Shown: positions 18,190 through 28,099, numbered from the stretch's first letter. The stretch is 64,000 nucleotides of DNA from Priestia abyssalis (GCF_002019595.1 NZ_KV917369.1:2132417-2196416), one strand, 5' to 3'. Notes: generated by a model from the sequence alone, not told the origin. Translations and numbers: made by a program.

Positions 18190-19014
18190 ATGAAAAATCA
18201 ATTTTCCATCGGGGAGATTTCAAAGCTTCATAATATACCAGTTAAAACTCTTCGTTATTACGATGAAATTGGTTTATTCAAGCCGATGAAGGTAGATGAA
18301 AAGAGTAGATATCGGTACTACTCGACGGAGCAGTTTGAACATTTAAATACGATCAATTATTTAAAAGAGTTAGGTATCCCGTTGAAAGAAATCAAAGCGC
18401 AATTCGAACAAAGGGATATTAATTATTTCTTAACCATTCTAAAAAAGCAGCAAGAAAATACGCTTCAAAAAATAAAAGAGCTTCAGCAAATCAATCATCG
18501 TTTTGAAAATCGGATTAAAGAGCTGGAACAGTCCAGAAACTTGGATAAGATAGGGGTGCCGTTTTTTAAACAGCTTGAGGAGAGGCGTGTATTACGCTTA
18601 AAAGAACCCATTCGTTCGACCCCGGAGCTGGAGCTGTCCTTAAGGAAACTGGAAAACATTTCGAAACGAACAGCTTCTATTTTTATAGGCGGCGTCGGTG
18701 TCACCATTTCGATACAAAACATTAAAAAGAGGGAGTTCTCCGAATACAATTCCATTTTTTTAATAGTGGAAGACGAAGAAGTATCAAATGATTTAGTCGC
18801 CGTATTGGCGAAAGGGACGTATGTTTGCATGTATTGCAACGAAAGACGCATTGAAGCATCCGCTTACTATGACCGGCTGTTCGATTTTATACAAAAAAAT
18901 GGTTATACCATCATTGGGGATGCGATTGAAAGGACGATTATTGATGATTACATTTCCAAAAATAAAGAAGAGTTTTTAACAGAGATTCAAATACCGGTTA
19001 AGCCTATAGAATGA
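18190..19014 (+). CDS. MerR-family transcriptional activator with GyrI-like effector domain
   Basis: 274 residues. The winged helix-turn-helix is FSIGEISKLHNIPVKTLRYYD, followed by the MerR wing (SRYRYYSTEQFEHL), a coiled-coil dimer helix near residues 75-115 (QQENTLQKIKELQQINHRF) and a ~150-residue C-domain like the drug-binding domain of BmrR/Mta. ATG 18190 is preferred over GTG 18181, because AAGGTGAG just upstream serves as its ribosome site. It follows yclNOP on the same strand, and a textbook MerR dyad sits in the promoter upstream of yclNOP (14848-14878), so it may activate the transporter in response to a small organic ligand. That link is inference. Confidence 0.85.
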   Translation: MKNQFSIGEISKLHNIPVKTLRYYDEIGLFKPMKVDEKSRYRYYSTEQFEHLNTINYLKELGIPLKEIKAQFEQRDINYFLTILKKQQENTLQKIKELQQINHRFENRIKELEQSRNLDKIGVPFFKQLEERRVLRLKEPIRSTPELELSLRKLENISKRTASIFIGGVGVTISIQNIKKREFSEYNSIFLIVEDEEVSNDLVAVLAKGTYVCMYCNERRIEASAYYDRLFDFIQKNGYTIIGDAIERTIIDDYISKNKEEFLTEIQIPVKPIE

Positions 19015-19026
19015 AGGTACGCTGAG

Positions 19027-19062
19027 CAACGATGGGATCTTTCTCCATGGTTGTTTTTTTTG
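19027..19062 (+). terminator. Terminator after the MerR gene
   Basis: Stem CAACGATGGGA / CTCCATGGTTG with one internal mismatch, followed by eight T residues. Confidence 0.75.
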
Positions 19063-19197
19063 TTGATAAAAGAACAAATGTTCGATATAATTAGGAGAGG
19101 GTAAGATATTTGATGATTATAAGAAAGAGAAGCGCATGCCGGTCACCTTTCACATCCTTGTAAAAAGAGTAGACAGTAAATCATAAGGGGAAATAGA

Positions 19198-19323
19198 ATG
19201 ACCAAACTTAACATCTTAAAGAAACTTCGTCTAAAGCGCCAAGAAAAGCCGAGAGAGATTTTAATCCGTGCACAAAAGCTCCTGGAAAGAAACAGAAAAG
19301 AGAGCAAAAGCAGCTCCTCGTGA
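19198..19323 (+). CDS. Small basic protein, unknown
   Basis: 41 residues beginning MTKLNILKKLRLKRQEK and ending in a run of four serines. ATG 19198 follows AAGGGGAAATAG, a good ribosome site. About a third of the residues are Lys or Arg, arranged as one amphipathic helix, so nucleic-acid or membrane-surface contact is possible. It has its own space between the MerR terminator and a hairpin at 19384-19430. Very short genes can be chance; the ribosome site and strong basic bias support it. Not recognised. Confidence 0.5.
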   Translation: MTKLNILKKLRLKRQEKPREILIRAQKLLERNRKESKSSSS

Positions 19324-19383
19324 GATTTTTGAGGAATCTATGTTATTTTTATCTTATTTTATGCTTTTCTAGTTTAAACCTCT

Positions 19384-19430
19384 GAATAACCGGGCAGGGA
19401 TCTTGGATCCATGTCCAGTTATTTTATGTA
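19384..19430 (+). terminator. Hairpin after the 41-aa gene
   Basis: AATAACCGGGCAGGGATC pairs with GGATCCATGTCCAGTTATT with a few mismatches, followed by TTATG. It separates the small basic gene from the odhA promoter region. Confidence 0.5.
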
Positions 19431-19440
19431 GATTTTTTAT

Positions 19441-19516
19441 GAACAAAATGAACAAAAAGATTTTTTGGAAAATTATTTTTTCAATTATTTACATAATGAA
19501 AAGGATGGATTACTAT
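19441..19516 (+). promoter_or_regulatory. GAACAAAAT-box promoter S1 (odhAB)
   Basis: Two tandem 9-mers GAACAAAAT-GAACAAAAA (19441-19458), an A/T tract, -35 TTTACA (19488-19493), 17-base spacer, -10 TACTAT (19511-19516). The boxes start 47 and 38 bp upstream of the -35. The same plan recurs at S2 (24292), S3 (29841), S4 (30355), S5 (44180) and S6 (49141). The leader to odhA is about 290 bases. Confidence 0.7.
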
Positions 19517-19669
19517 TAACTCAGCACTGTTTTTCAAGTATAAAGAGTAAAAGGAAGGTACATAAATGAGAAGAGAGTAATTAGTTGATTTACAGTGTGT
19601 TGTAAGACTTTCGGCTTTCGCATTCCAGCAAGGAAAGGTATAATGGAATCGTCGAACTTTAGATAAGTT

Positions 19670-19683
19670 TGAAAACGATTACA
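19670..19683 (+). promoter_or_regulatory. cre box in the odhA leader
   Basis: TGAAAACGATTACA is an exact match to the cre consensus TGNAANCGNWNNCA. A TATAAT lies two bases after it (19685-19690), so it could either block a second promoter or act as a roadblock for the S1 transcript. Expected effect: CcpA repression of odhAB on good sugars. Nothing else is evident in 19517-19813. Confidence 0.75.
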
Positions 19684-19813
19684 GTATAATTTTTTGAAAA
19701 ATAAGCATGTTTTAGAGAATTGGGTGAATTTTCGAAAGTCAGATTATTAGAAATACTGTATACTGTAGTTGTATACTAGAAGAGATTACCAAGCACAACT
19801 GGGGGTATGAAAC

Positions 19814-22705
19814 ATGGGGATGAAAAACAACGAACAAAATCCATGGCACAATTTTCATGGTCCAAACCTTGGCTATGTGATGGAGCAATATGAGCGTTAT
19901 TTGACTAATGCAGACTCTGTTGAGGTGGAATTAAAAGAGCTGTTTGAAAATTGGGGAGCTCCCTCTTTTGAAGCAGAACGCGTCAACGAAGCCGGCGGAA
20001 ATTCGTTTGTTGCCCCTGCCAATGCACTAAATATCGACAAGGTCGTAAAGGCAGTAAAATTTGCTGAATATATTCGTTCATATGGCCACTTAGCAGCCAA
20101 AATCAATCCTTTAGAAAAGAGTGTTGATGAAGCCTATATATTGAACCCTGAAAAATTCGGTTTAACAGAAGAAGATTTGAAAGCGATTCCCGCTAAAGCA
20201 ATATGGGAGCATTCGCCGGATGAGGTTCAAACAGCGGACGAAGCGATTGCACGCTTAAAAGAGATTCATAAAGGTTCTTTAGCCTATGAATTTGATCATG
20301 TGCATGACCTTGAAGAGCGCACTTGGCTAACCCAAATGGTCGAGACCGGCGCTATTCATCGTGACTTCTCTAAGGAAGAGCAAAAAGAGCTTTTAAAAAG
20401 ACTAACAGAAGTTGAAGGGTTTGAGCAATTTTTGCATCGAACATTTGTCGGTCAAAAGCGGTTCTCGATTGAGGGAGTCGATATGCTTGTACCGATGCTT
20501 GATGAACTTATTAAAGAAGGTGTGCATGACGGGGTGCACAATGTCATGATCGGCATGGCCCACAGAGGCCGCTTAAATGTGTTAGCGCACGTATTAGGTA
20601 AACCTTACGGAAATATTTTTTCAGAATTTCACCATTCTCCGAACAAGGATCTTTTCCCTTCCGAAGGCTCACGAGGCATTAATTACGGCTGGACGGGAGA
20701 TGTAAAGTATCACTTAGGGGGAGACCGTTCGATTGAAGAGTCGGAAACGATCCATGCACGCATTACATTGGCGAACAATCCGAGTCATCTGGAATTTGTC
20801 GATCCTGTTGTTCTTGGATTTGCTAGAGCGGCCCAGGAGGAAAGAGACAAAGCCGGATATCCGGAGCAAGATGTATCGAAGTCATTTGCAATTCTGATTC
20901 ATGGTGATGCAGCGTTCCCGGGTCAGGGAATTGTAGCTGAAACGTTGAATTTAGGGGGCTTAAGAGGCTATCATACTGGGGGAACCATCCATATTATCGC
21001 TAACAATATGGTCGGTTTCACAACAGACAGTCCGGATTCCCGCTCGACCAAATATGCGAGTGACCTGGCTAAAGGATATGAAATACCGGTTATTCATGTC
21101 AATGCAGATGATCCGCAAGCTTGTTTGGCGGCGATCGATCTTGCTTATCAATATCGTTCACGCTTCAAAAAAGATTTCTTGATTGACTTAGTCGGCTATC
21201 GACGTTTCGGTCATAACGAGATGGATGACCCGGCTGTCACCCAGCCGCAGCTTTACAAAAAAATCAATGCCCATCCAACGGTCAAAACGTTGTATGCAAA
21301 GAAATTGCAAGAACAGGGAATCTTAAGTGCGGAAGAATCAGAAAAAATCAATCAAGAGGTTCAAACGAAACTTCAAAGTGAATATGACAGAATCTCTGAC
21401 AAAGGCAAGGATGGGCAAGTAAAAGAAGCGGAAGTACCAGAACTCATCGCTAAAGGAATTCCGGAGATGGATACAAAGGTGCCGCTTGATACGCTGCGTG
21501 AGATAAACAGCGATTTGTTGAAATGGCCTGAGGATTTCAATGTATATCCAAAGTTAAAACGGATTTTAGAGCGTCGTATCCACTCGCTTGAAGGTGAGGG
21601 GAAAGTGGAATGGGCACTTGCTGAAACTTTAGCGTTTGCCGCCATTTTACAAGATGGTACACCAATTCGTTTAACCGGCCAGGATTCCGAGCGCGGCACG
21701 TTTGCCCATCGCCACGTTGTGTTGAATGACACGGAAACAGGCAAAAAGTTTTCGCCGCTTCATCGTTTGCCTCAAGCAAAAGCATCCTTTTCCATTCATA
21801 ACAGTCCGCTTTCTGAAGCAGCAGTGGTCGGTTTTGAATATGGTTATAACGTTTTTGCACCTGAAACGCTCGTTCTTTGGGAGGCTCAGTACGGGGACTT
21901 TGCCAATACGGCTCAAGCTTTATTCGATCAGTTTGTTTCTGCGGGCCGTGCCAAGTGGGGACAAAAATCGAGTCTTGTACTGCTGCTGCCGCACGGGTAT
22001 GAAGGTCAGGGGCCAGAGCATTCCAGTGCTAGATTGGAGCGCTTCTTGCAACTCGCTGCGGAAAACAACTGGACGGTAGCCAACTTGACAAGTGCTGCCC
22101 AGTATTTCCATATTTTGCGTCGTCAAGCAGCGATTACAGGAACCGATTATGCCCAACCATTAGTCATTATGACACCAAAGAGCTTACTGCGCCATCCGCT
22201 GACGGCTTCATCTTATACATCATTAAGCGAGGGAAGCTTCCAGACAGTGATCGAGCAGCCTGAGCTTGGGAAACATCCTGAAAAAGTGGAGCGTTTAATT
22301 TTGACGACAGGTAAAGTGGCGATTGATCTTGCTGTAGAAATTGATCGCGTAAAAGAAAAACAAAATCTGGACTGGGTGCACGTTGTGCGCGTCGAACAGT
22401 TATATCCGTTCCCGATGGGAGAAATCGATGCCATTCTTCGACGCTATCCAAATGTAAAAGAAATCGTGTGGGTTCAAGAGGAACCGAAGAATATGGGAGC
22501 ATGGCATTACCTTGCACCAATTTTATATGATTTGTCTCCAGATAACGTAAAAGCTCATTATATTGGACGTCCAGACCGTTCAAGTCCTGCAGGCGGAGAA
22601 CCGAATGTTCATAAAAAAGAACAAGAACGAATTGTGACCGAAGCTCTTAGCAAAAACAGCATTTGGGATATCCAAACAAACGAACAAAATCTAACCAACT
22701 ACTAA
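19814..22705 (+). CDS. odhA: 2-oxoglutarate dehydrogenase E1 component
   Basis: Thiamine-diphosphate enzyme of 963 residues that decarboxylates 2-oxoglutarate and transfers the succinyl group to E2 lipoate in the TCA cycle. The N-terminal [19 protein letters not shown] arm binds E2. The ThDP/Mg domain shows [19 protein letters not shown] and RFGHNEMDD; the transketolase-like second half includes [19 protein letters not shown] and [13 protein letters not shown]. Length is standard for Bacillus OdhA. ATG 19814 follows GGGGGT; an in-frame ATG two codons on is also possible. Forms odhAB with the E2 gene 198 bases downstream; E3 is not in the window. Upstream are promoter S1 and a cre box. Confidence 0.97.
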   Translation: MGMKNNEQNPWHNFHGPNLGYVMEQYERYLTNADSVEVELKELFENWGAPSFEAERVNEAGGNSFVAPANALNIDKVVKAVKFAEYIRSYGHLAAKINPLEKSVDEAYILNPEKFGLTEEDLKAIPAKAIWEHSPDEVQTADEAIARLKEIHKGSLAYEFDHVHDLEERTWLTQMVETGAIHRDFSKEEQKELLKRLTEVEGFEQFLHRTFVGQKRFSIEGVDMLVPMLDELIKEGVHDGVHNVMIGMAHRGRLNVLAHVLGKPYGNIFSEFHHSPNKDLFPSEGSRGINYGWTGDVKYHLGGDRSIEESETIHARITLANNPSHLEFVDPVVLGFARAAQEERDKAGYPEQDVSKSFAILIHGDAAFPGQGIVAETLNLGGLRGYHTGGTIHIIANNMVGFTTDSPDSRSTKYASDLAKGYEIPVIHVNADDPQACLAAIDLAYQYRSRFKKDFLIDLVGYRRFGHNEMDDPAVTQPQLYKKINAHPTVKTLYAKKLQEQGILSAEESEKINQEVQTKLQSEYDRISDKGKDGQVKEAEVPELIAKGIPEMDTKVPLDTLREINSDLLKWPEDFNVYPKLKRILERRIHSLEGEGKVEWALAETLAFAAILQDGTPIRLTGQDSERGTFAHRHVVLNDTETGKKFSPLHRLPQAKASFSIHNSPLSEAAVVGFEYGYNVFAPETLVLWEAQYGDFANTAQALFDQFVSAGRAKWGQKSSLVLLLPHGYEGQGPEHSSARLERFLQLAAENNWTVANLTSAAQYFHILRRQAAITGTDYAQPLVIMTPKSLLRHPLTASSYTSLSEGSFQTVIEQPELGKHPEKVERLILTTGKVAIDLAVEIDRVKEKQNLDWVHVVRVEQLYPFPMGEIDAILRRYPNVKEIVWVQEEPKNMGAWHYLAPILYDLSPDNVKAHYIGRPDRSSPAGGEPNVHKKEQERIVTEALSKNSIWDIQTNEQNLTNY

Positions 22706-22714
22706 AAAAATGTA

Positions 22715-22836
22715 TGTTCAAAAGGGAGAAAGCTGACGCCGCCCGACTAAAGACCGCCACGTCCTGTGGCGAACGTCGGATCAGTACGTCCTGTACAAGT
22801 AAATTCGACAGTCATTTTTCCCGGACTTTTTGAACA
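22715..22836. repeat. Hairpin-rich element between odhA and odhB
   Basis: Bounded by TGTTCAAAAGGGAGAAA at the left and its imperfect inverse TTTTTCCCGGACTTTTTGAACA at the right, so the whole element can fold back. Inside are two short hairpins with the same loop: GCCAC-GTCCT-GTGGC (22756-22770) and GTAC-GTCCT-GTAC (22784-22796). Only one copy is seen in this window. The form suggests a miniature repeat inserted in the operon, perhaps altering odhA:odhB message stability. Confidence 0.6.
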
Positions 22837-22903
22837 ACCTCTAAAACATATATATAAGCTGCCAATGTCGCTGCAGTCTTAAGGAACAGGGAGGATATAG
22901 AAC

Positions 22904-24172
22904 ATGATTGAAATCAAAGTACCTGAACTAGCGGAATCCATTTCAGAGGGAACAGTTTTGCAATGGCTGATCAAAGTGGGAGATCAAGTCAACAAAGGGG
23001 AAAGCATCGTAGAGCTTGAAACGGATAAAGTCAACTTAGAAGTGACGGCAGAAGACTCGGGCGTTGTAACGAAACTTTTGAAAGAACCTGGTGACACGGT
23101 GGAGGTTGGCGATATCATCGCGGTTTTAGATGTGCAGTCAGAAGCGGGAACGGCTTCTGCTGCTCAGGAAGAAGTGCCGGTCCCTGAACAGAAACAGGAA
23201 GAACCGGTGGCTGTTAACCAACCGAGTGCTCAATCGACGGTACAAGAGTTGGAAAAAGGAAAACGTCCGGTTGCCTCTCCAGCAGCGAGAAAATTGGCGA
23301 GAGAGTTAAAAATTGATTTGAATGCGGTGCAAAGCAGTGACCCGCTTGGCAGAATCCGTCCGAACGATGTAAAAGCGCATGCAGAGGCACCATCAGCGAA
23401 GCCGGAAGTGAAGCAAGAAAAAGCGGCTCCAGCGGCAGCTGCGCCAAAACAAGCGGAAGTAAATCCGGCAAAACCAGAGGAGCGCGTTAAAATGTCGCGC
23501 CGCCGTCAAACGATTGCGAAGCGTCTTGTTGAAGTTCAACATACAGCCGCTATGTTAACGACATTTAATGAAGTAGACATGACAGCAGTCATGAATTTAA
23601 GAAAGAAACGAAAAGACGCTTTCTATGAAAAGCATGATGTACGTCTTGGCTTCATGTCGTTCTTTACAAAAGCCGTTGTGGCGGCATTAAAGCAATTCCC
23701 GTTGCTGAACGCTGAGATTCAAGGGGATGAGCTCATTATCAAGAAATATTACGATATCGGGATTGCGGTAGCAGCACCTGAAGGTTTAGTCGTTCCAGTA
23801 GTACGTGATGCCAACAAATTGAATTTTGCTGAAATCGAGCGTGAAATTTCAGAGCTTGGCAAAAAAGCGCGTGACAATAACTTGACACTAAAAGAGCTTC
23901 AAGGGGGTACGTTTACAATCACGAACGGAGGCGTTTTCGGTTCGTTAATGTCAACGCCAATCTTAAATGCCCCGCAAGTGGGGATTTTAGGTATGCATAA
24001 AATCCAATTACGCCCTGTAGCCATTGATGAAGAGCGTATGGAGAATCGTCCGATGATGTATATCGCCCTTTCATACGATCACCGAATCGTAGACGGGAAA
24101 GAGGCTGTGAGCTTCCTTGCTATGGTCAAAGACTTGCTGGAAGATCCAGAATCTTTATTGTTAGAAGGTTAA
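22904..24172 (+). CDS. odhB: Dihydrolipoyllysine-residue succinyltransferase (2-oxoglutarate dehydrogenase E2)
   Basis: Core subunit of the 2-oxoglutarate dehydrogenase complex, 422 residues, moves the succinyl group from E1 to CoA. Lipoyl domain 1-77 with the lipoylated Lys42 in ETDKVNLEV; an Ala/Pro/Glu-rich linker; the peripheral subunit-binding domain near residues 123-158 ([19 protein letters not shown]); a second linker; and the catalytic domain from about 195 with the active-site His393 in [10 protein letters not shown] single lipoyl domain is normal for OdhB. ATG 22904 follows CAGGGAGG. Two terminators follow. Confidence 0.97.
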   Translation: MIEIKVPELAESISEGTVLQWLIKVGDQVNKGESIVELETDKVNLEVTAEDSGVVTKLLKEPGDTVEVGDIIAVLDVQSEAGTASAAQEEVPVPEQKQEEPVAVNQPSAQSTVQELEKGKRPVASPAARKLARELKIDLNAVQSSDPLGRIRPNDVKAHAEAPSAKPEVKQEKAAPAAAAPKQAEVNPAKPEERVKMSRRRQTIAKRLVEVQHTAAMLTTFNEVDMTAVMNLRKKRKDAFYEKHDVRLGFMSFFTKAVVAALKQFPLLNAEIQGDELIIKKYYDIGIAVAAPEGLVVPVVRDANKLNFAEIEREISELGKKARDNNLTLKELQGGTFTITNGGVFGSLMSTPILNAPQVGILGMHKIQLRPVAIDEERMENRPMMYIALSYDHRIVDGKEAVSFLAMVKDLLEDPESLLLEG

Positions 24173-24206
24173 TACAAGGTTGTAAAGTAATTAACGATAT
24201 GCTTAG

Positions 24207-24240
24207 AAAGACCTTTGCCCGCAACGGCAAAGGTCTTTTT
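24207..24240 (+). terminator. Terminator after odhAB
   Basis: AAAGACCTTTGCC / GGCAAAGGTCTTT stem with a 5-base loop and T run. Confidence 0.9.
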
Positions 24241-24248
24241 GCGTAAAA

Positions 24249-24286
24249 AATGGGCCATAGATGTTTTTAAGTCTATGGCCCATTCT
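24249..24286 (+). terminator. Second hairpin after odhAB
   Basis: AATGGGCCATAGA / TCTATGGCCCATT stem with a 12-base loop, immediately after the first terminator and just before promoter S2. Confidence 0.75.
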
Positions 24287-24291
24287 TCTAT

Positions 24292-24402
24292 AAACAAAAT
24301 GAACGAAATAACGAAATTAAACAAAATGAATTAATCGAACCAATCGTTTTTTAAGGTTTTATTTTTCGAATTATTTACGATGACCCTCTATTAAATTATG
24401 AT
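24292..24402 (+). promoter_or_regulatory. GAACAAAAT-box promoter S2 (citrate carrier 1)
   Basis: Two box groups: AAACAAAAT-GAACGAAAT (24292-24309) and AAACAAAAT-GAA (24319-24330). Then -35 TTTACG (24374-24379), 17-base spacer, -10 TATGAT (24397-24402). Box starts lie 82, 73 and 55 bp upstream of the -35, in the same 9-bp register as the other sites. The leader to the gene is about 350 bases and contains two or three cre-like sites. Confidence 0.7.
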
Positions 24403-24439
24403 TAAATTCATAAGAAACAGAAAATTGTAAAAAAAGTTT

Positions 24440-24479
24440 TGTAAGCGCATAACAATCAAGCAGTCAGTTTGCGTTAACA
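24440..24479 (+). promoter_or_regulatory. Two weak cre-like sites in the citM leader
   Basis: TGTAAGCGCATAACA (24440-24454) has one extra base relative to consensus, and AGTTTGCGTTAACA (24466-24479) is a reverse-strand near match. Either may assist the perfect site at 24724. Confidence 0.35.
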
Positions 24480-24723
24480 AGAGCTGGCAGAAGGGGGAAG
24501 GAAAACATAATCAGTTGTTTCAAACCGTTATTAATCTATTTGAAATACCTTCATCATGCTGATCATGATTTAACGGAGTGATGGGGCATTCATGTACATA
24601 CTGATAGAACAAATCAGATTTCCATCAGTGGGATTTACTATCCGTTAAGGCGGGATAAATAGAACTCAAAAAAGCAGCAATGGGGATATTTTGGCTTAGA
24701 TGTGAAAGATGTTCGCGGTCGTT

Positions 24724-24737
24724 TGAAAGCGTATCCA
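24724..24737 (+). promoter_or_regulatory. cre box just upstream of citM
   Basis: TGAAAGCGTATCCA fits the cre consensus at every defined position. It ends 19 bases before the start codon, far downstream of promoter S2, so it would act as a transcription roadblock. Citrate uptake is a classic CcpA target in Bacillus. Confidence 0.8.
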
Positions 24738-24756
24738 ATGTAATGGGAGGGGTATT

Positions 24757-26064
24757 ATGTTAGCTATATTAGGATTCTCGATGGTAGTTGTCTTTATGTT
24801 TTTAATTATGACAAAGAGGCTATCGGCATTGATTGCATTAATGGTCATACCAGTCTTGTTTGGCATCATCGGAGGTTTTGCAAGTGATCTAGGGGAAATG
24901 TCATTAGAAGGGATTAAACAATTGGCTCCGACTGGAGTTATGTTAATGTTCGCCATTCTTTATTTTGGTGTTATGATTGACGCGGGTTTATTTGATCCTA
25001 TTGTCCATACAATTTTGAAAGCAGTAAAAGGAGATCCATTAAAGATTGTGATAGGTACTGCTGTTTTAGCACTTGTGGTATCTTTAGACGGTGACGGAAC
25101 GACGACGTATATGATTACGATTTCAGCGATGTTTCCACTATACAAGAGACTTGGAATGAATCCACTTATATTACCGGCCATCGCTTTAATGGGTGTGGGG
25201 GTAACAAACCTTACTCCATGGGGCGGCCCTACGGCAAGAGCAGTCAGCGCTTTAAGTCTTGATATGTCAGAAGTGTTTATACCGCTTATTCCGGCGATGA
25301 TTGGCGGTGCGGTTTGGGTTATCTTTACAGCTTATCTTTTGGGAATGAAAGAACGAAAACGCCTTGGAGTGCTCCATTTTGACTCCATCCAAAAGGAATC
25401 TTTAGCATTTGCCGAGCAAGCGGCTACCGTAGAAATAGCGGAGACGAAACGTCCAAAATTGTTATGGGTCAATTTCGGTTTGACGGTTGCTTTGATGGCA
25501 GGGCTTATTATGGGAATCATGCCTCTTGCAGTCTTGTTTATGATCGCGTTTGCCATTGCTATCATTATTAATTACCCTAATCTAGATGACCAGAAAGAAC
25601 GAATTGCTGCTCACGCGAGCAATGTGCTCGCAGTTGTATCTCTAGTGTTTGCAGCCGGTATCTTTACAGGGATTTTATCAGGTACAAAAATGGTTGATGC
25701 CATGGCCAATAGTCTAGTTTCACTTATTCCGGATGCTTTGGGTCCGCATTTAGCAATTATTACGGCCATTACAAGCATGCCATTTACCTTCTTCATGTCT
25801 AATGATGCTTACTACTTTGGAGTACTGCCAATTATTGCGGAAGCAGCTTCTACATACGGCATTGAAGCGGTAGAAATTGCTCGTGCTTCGCTCCTTGGCC
25901 AACCTGTTCACTTATTAAGCCCGCTTGTGGCATCTACCTATCTATTAGTCGGAATGTCTAAAGTAGACTTTGGAGATTATCAGCGATTCACGTTAAAGTG
26001 GACGGTAGGCACATCGATGGTGATGTTGCTTGTTGCACTCGTTACGGGCATTATTTCTTTCTAG
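24757..26064 (+). CDS. citM: CitMHS-family metal-citrate transporter
   Basis: Polytopic membrane symporter of 435 residues that imports citrate complexed to a divalent metal (Mg-type for B. subtilis CitM). About eleven to twelve hydrophobic segments are present. Conserved stretches include APTGVMLMFAILYFGVMIDA, SLDGDGTTTYMITISAMFPL and TNLTPWGGPTARA, which recur almost unchanged in the second copy at 44385-45692. ATG 24757 follows GGGAGGGG. It lies upstream of the CitS-CitT sensor pair and yflP, the same four functions as the B. subtilis citS-citT/yflP-citM locus although arranged differently. Control elements: promoter S2 and a roadblock cre. Confidence 0.93.
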   Translation: MLAILGFSMVVVFMFLIMTKRLSALIALMVIPVLFGIIGGFASDLGEMSLEGIKQLAPTGVMLMFAILYFGVMIDAGLFDPIVHTILKAVKGDPLKIVIGTAVLALVVSLDGDGTTTYMITISAMFPLYKRLGMNPLILPAIALMGVGVTNLTPWGGPTARAVSALSLDMSEVFIPLIPAMIGGAVWVIFTAYLLGMKERKRLGVLHFDSIQKESLAFAEQAATVEIAETKRPKLLWVNFGLTVALMAGLIMGIMPLAVLFMIAFAIAIIINYPNLDDQKERIAAHASNVLAVVSLVFAAGIFTGILSGTKMVDAMANSLVSLIPDALGPHLAIITAITSMPFTFFMSNDAYYFGVLPIIAEAASTYGIEAVEIARASLLGQPVHLLSPLVASTYLLVGMSKVDFGDYQRFTLKWTVGTSMVMLLVALVTGIISF

Positions 26065-26102
26065 AAATCTTTTAAAAGATGTGACACATGATTTAACTGA
26101 CT

Positions 26103-26152
26103 AAAAGAACCCGTCACTCCCGATAAAACTTGGGGGAAGGCGGGTTCTTTTA
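26103..26152 (+). terminator. Terminator after citM
   Basis: AAAAGAACCCG ... CGGGTTCTTTT stem around a smaller internal hairpin. A further imperfect stem (GCTGTCT ... AGACAGC, about 26168-26196) follows. Confidence 0.85.
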
Positions 26153-26334
26153 GCAAAAACTTCTTTGGCTGTCTGTTGGGAATCTGCAAGACAGCTCTTC
26201 TTCATACAATGGGAGATAGACGTTGATATATAGAATTAACAAGTGTAAAATTTAGCTGTAGTTGTTTTGGGAATATAACAAATATTTCATCTTACTGCTT
26301 GTTAATGCAGGATAAATTTTTACTTAATAACTTG

Positions 26335-26462
26335 ACACATCTTCTTTCCAACAAGGGCATTTACAATCAGTCATTTAGACAACTTGAATGTGCTCTCGAG
26401 GGTTAGCAAATTTGACATGATCGTTTTTTGGTCAGGTCAAATTTGCTAAATCGATCTATATA
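26335..26462. repeat. Dispersed hairpin repeat, copy B
   Basis: Begins GACACATCTTCTTTCCA, continues AGACAACTTGAATGTGCTCTC, then a perfect 14-bp inverted repeat TTAGCAAATTTGAC (26403-26416 against 26436-26449), and ends AAATCGATCTATATAG. Copy C at 36574-36706 has the same order of segments. Copy B ends 17 bases before the citS start codon, so it forms the citS leader and may contribute promoter or attenuator function. Confidence 0.75.
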
Positions 26463-26478
26463 GCTGAAGGGTGCAAAC

Positions 26479-28083
26479 ATGAAAAAGTTTTTCAAGGTTT
26501 CATTGCAAACAAAGATTCTCACTTTAATTATTATCTTAATTTTATTGGTCGTTTTTCTTCTCGCAGCTATATTTGCGTACATTCAATCAGTTGAGACAAA
26601 GCGTCAAGTAGAGCAGCTGGCTTTGCAGACGGCGAAGTCTATTTCCTTCATGCCGGAAATAAAAGAAGCATTTCAAACAGCGAATCCTCAAGGGGATATA
26701 CAGCCAATCATTGAACAAGCACGTGAACAGGCGGGAGCGGCAAATGTACTAGTGGAGAACCGGGAAAAAATTATCTACTCATATGTCCACCCTAATTCGA
26801 TAGGGCGAAAAATAGTAGATGACCAAAGCTATAGGGCTTTGATTTTTGGCGGCTATTATACATTAGAGGGAACGGGTGTGATTGGTCCGGCCCTGATGGG
26901 AAAAGCCCCGATTATTTTAGAACATGAGGGTTACAATCAGGTAGTTGGTGTTGTAACGGTGGAGTTTTCAAAGAGGGAAATACAAATCAATATACTTAAT
27001 AGAATAAAAACCATTATTTTAGTTTCTATGGCTGTTCTAGTAGTGGGAATCGTCGGAGGAGTATTTTTGGCGCGAAACATTCGTAACGATACATTAGGGC
27101 TTGAACCACATGAAATCGCTTCTTTATATAGAGAGAGAAGTGCCATTTTATTATCTATAAAAGAGGGAATTATCGCCATCGATCAAAATGGCTTCATAGC
27201 CATGATGAATCATTCTGCCAAAAATATGCTGGATATAAAAGAGGAATACTCTCACCAACATATTAACGATATTCTTCCTCACTCTCACATGGAAAAAGTA
27301 TTAAAAACGGGGATAGTAGAAAATGACCAGGAAATATCGTTTAACGAAAAAGTGTTCATCCTTAACTTGACGCCTGTTTTAGAAAACGGACAAATGGTCG
27401 GAGCGGTGGCCAGCTTTCGTGATAAAACGGAACTGCAAAGGTTAATTGATACGCTTTCTGAAGTGAGAAAGTACTCAGAAGATTTACGGGCCCAAACCCA
27501 TGAATTTACCAATAAGCTTTATGTGTTATCAGCTCTGCTCCAATTAGGCAGGTATACCGAGGCATTTGAGTTTATTCAAAAGGAATCTAACGTACATCAA
27601 AGCCAGAATCGGATTTTATTCGATCAGATTTTGGATCCGACCGTACAGGCTATTTTGTTAGGGAAACTTGGAAAAGCATCCGAAAAGAAAATACAGCTGG
27701 ATATTGATAGTGACAGTACGCTCAGTCCGCTGCCAGAACATATCGGCATTTCTCATCTTGTGACTATTATTGGAAATATTATTGATAACGCTTTTGATGC
27801 TGTTGCCCATCAACCAGAAAAGATCGTCTCATTTTTCGTAACGGATATTGGTCATGACATTGTTATTGAGATAGCCGACAGCGGAAAAGGAATATCGGAT
27901 GGGCAAATAGATGTCATTTTTAGCAAAGGATTTTCAACGAAAGGAGAAAATCGTGGTTACGGTCTAGCTAATGTGAAAGAAATGGTTGATATATTAAAGG
28001 GGTCCATTGAAATCGCTCATCGTAAAGGTGGAGGAACCATCTTTACCATTTATCTTCCAAAGACACTTGAGAACAATACATGA
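26479..28083 (+). CDS. citS: Citrate-sensing histidine kinase (CitS/DcuS family)
   Basis: Membrane sensor kinase of 534 residues. A transmembrane helix at about 13-36, an extracellular PAS-like ligand domain to about 174, a second helix (ILVSMAVLVVGIVGGVFLA) near 176-195, a cytoplasmic PAS domain, then the kinase. The phosphoacceptor is His341 in RAQTHEFTNKLY, the pattern of the CitA/DcuS group. The N box contains Asn437 in NIIDNAFDA, and G boxes DSGKGIS and GYGLANVKE follow. It should sense extracellular citrate or a related tricarboxylate and phosphorylate the regulator 17 bases downstream. The ligand is inferred from its citM neighbour. Confidence 0.93.
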   Translation: MKKFFKVSLQTKILTLIIILILLVVFLLAAIFAYIQSVETKRQVEQLALQTAKSISFMPEIKEAFQTANPQGDIQPIIEQAREQAGAANVLVENREKIIYSYVHPNSIGRKIVDDQSYRALIFGGYYTLEGTGVIGPALMGKAPIILEHEGYNQVVGVVTVEFSKREIQINILNRIKTIILVSMAVLVVGIVGGVFLARNIRNDTLGLEPHEIASLYRERSAILLSIKEGIIAIDQNGFIAMMNHSAKNMLDIKEEYSHQHINDILPHSHMEKVLKTGIVENDQEISFNEKVFILNLTPVLENGQMVGAVASFRDKTELQRLIDTLSEVRKYSEDLRAQTHEFTNKLYVLSALLQLGRYTEAFEFIQKESNVHQSQNRILFDQILDPTVQAILLGKLGKASEKKIQLDIDSDSTLSPLPEHIGISHLVTIIGNIIDNAFDAVAHQPEKIVSFFVTDIGHDIVIEIADSGKGISDGQIDVIFSKGFSTKGENRGYGLANVKEMVDILKGSIEIAHRKGGGTIFTIYLPKTLENNT

Positions 28084-28099
28084 GAGGGAGAGGATTGAT

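Noticed and set aside
28007..28099. Longer N-terminus for the citT regulator
   Set aside because: It overlaps the 3' end of citS in another frame and adds residues with no receiver-domain homology.
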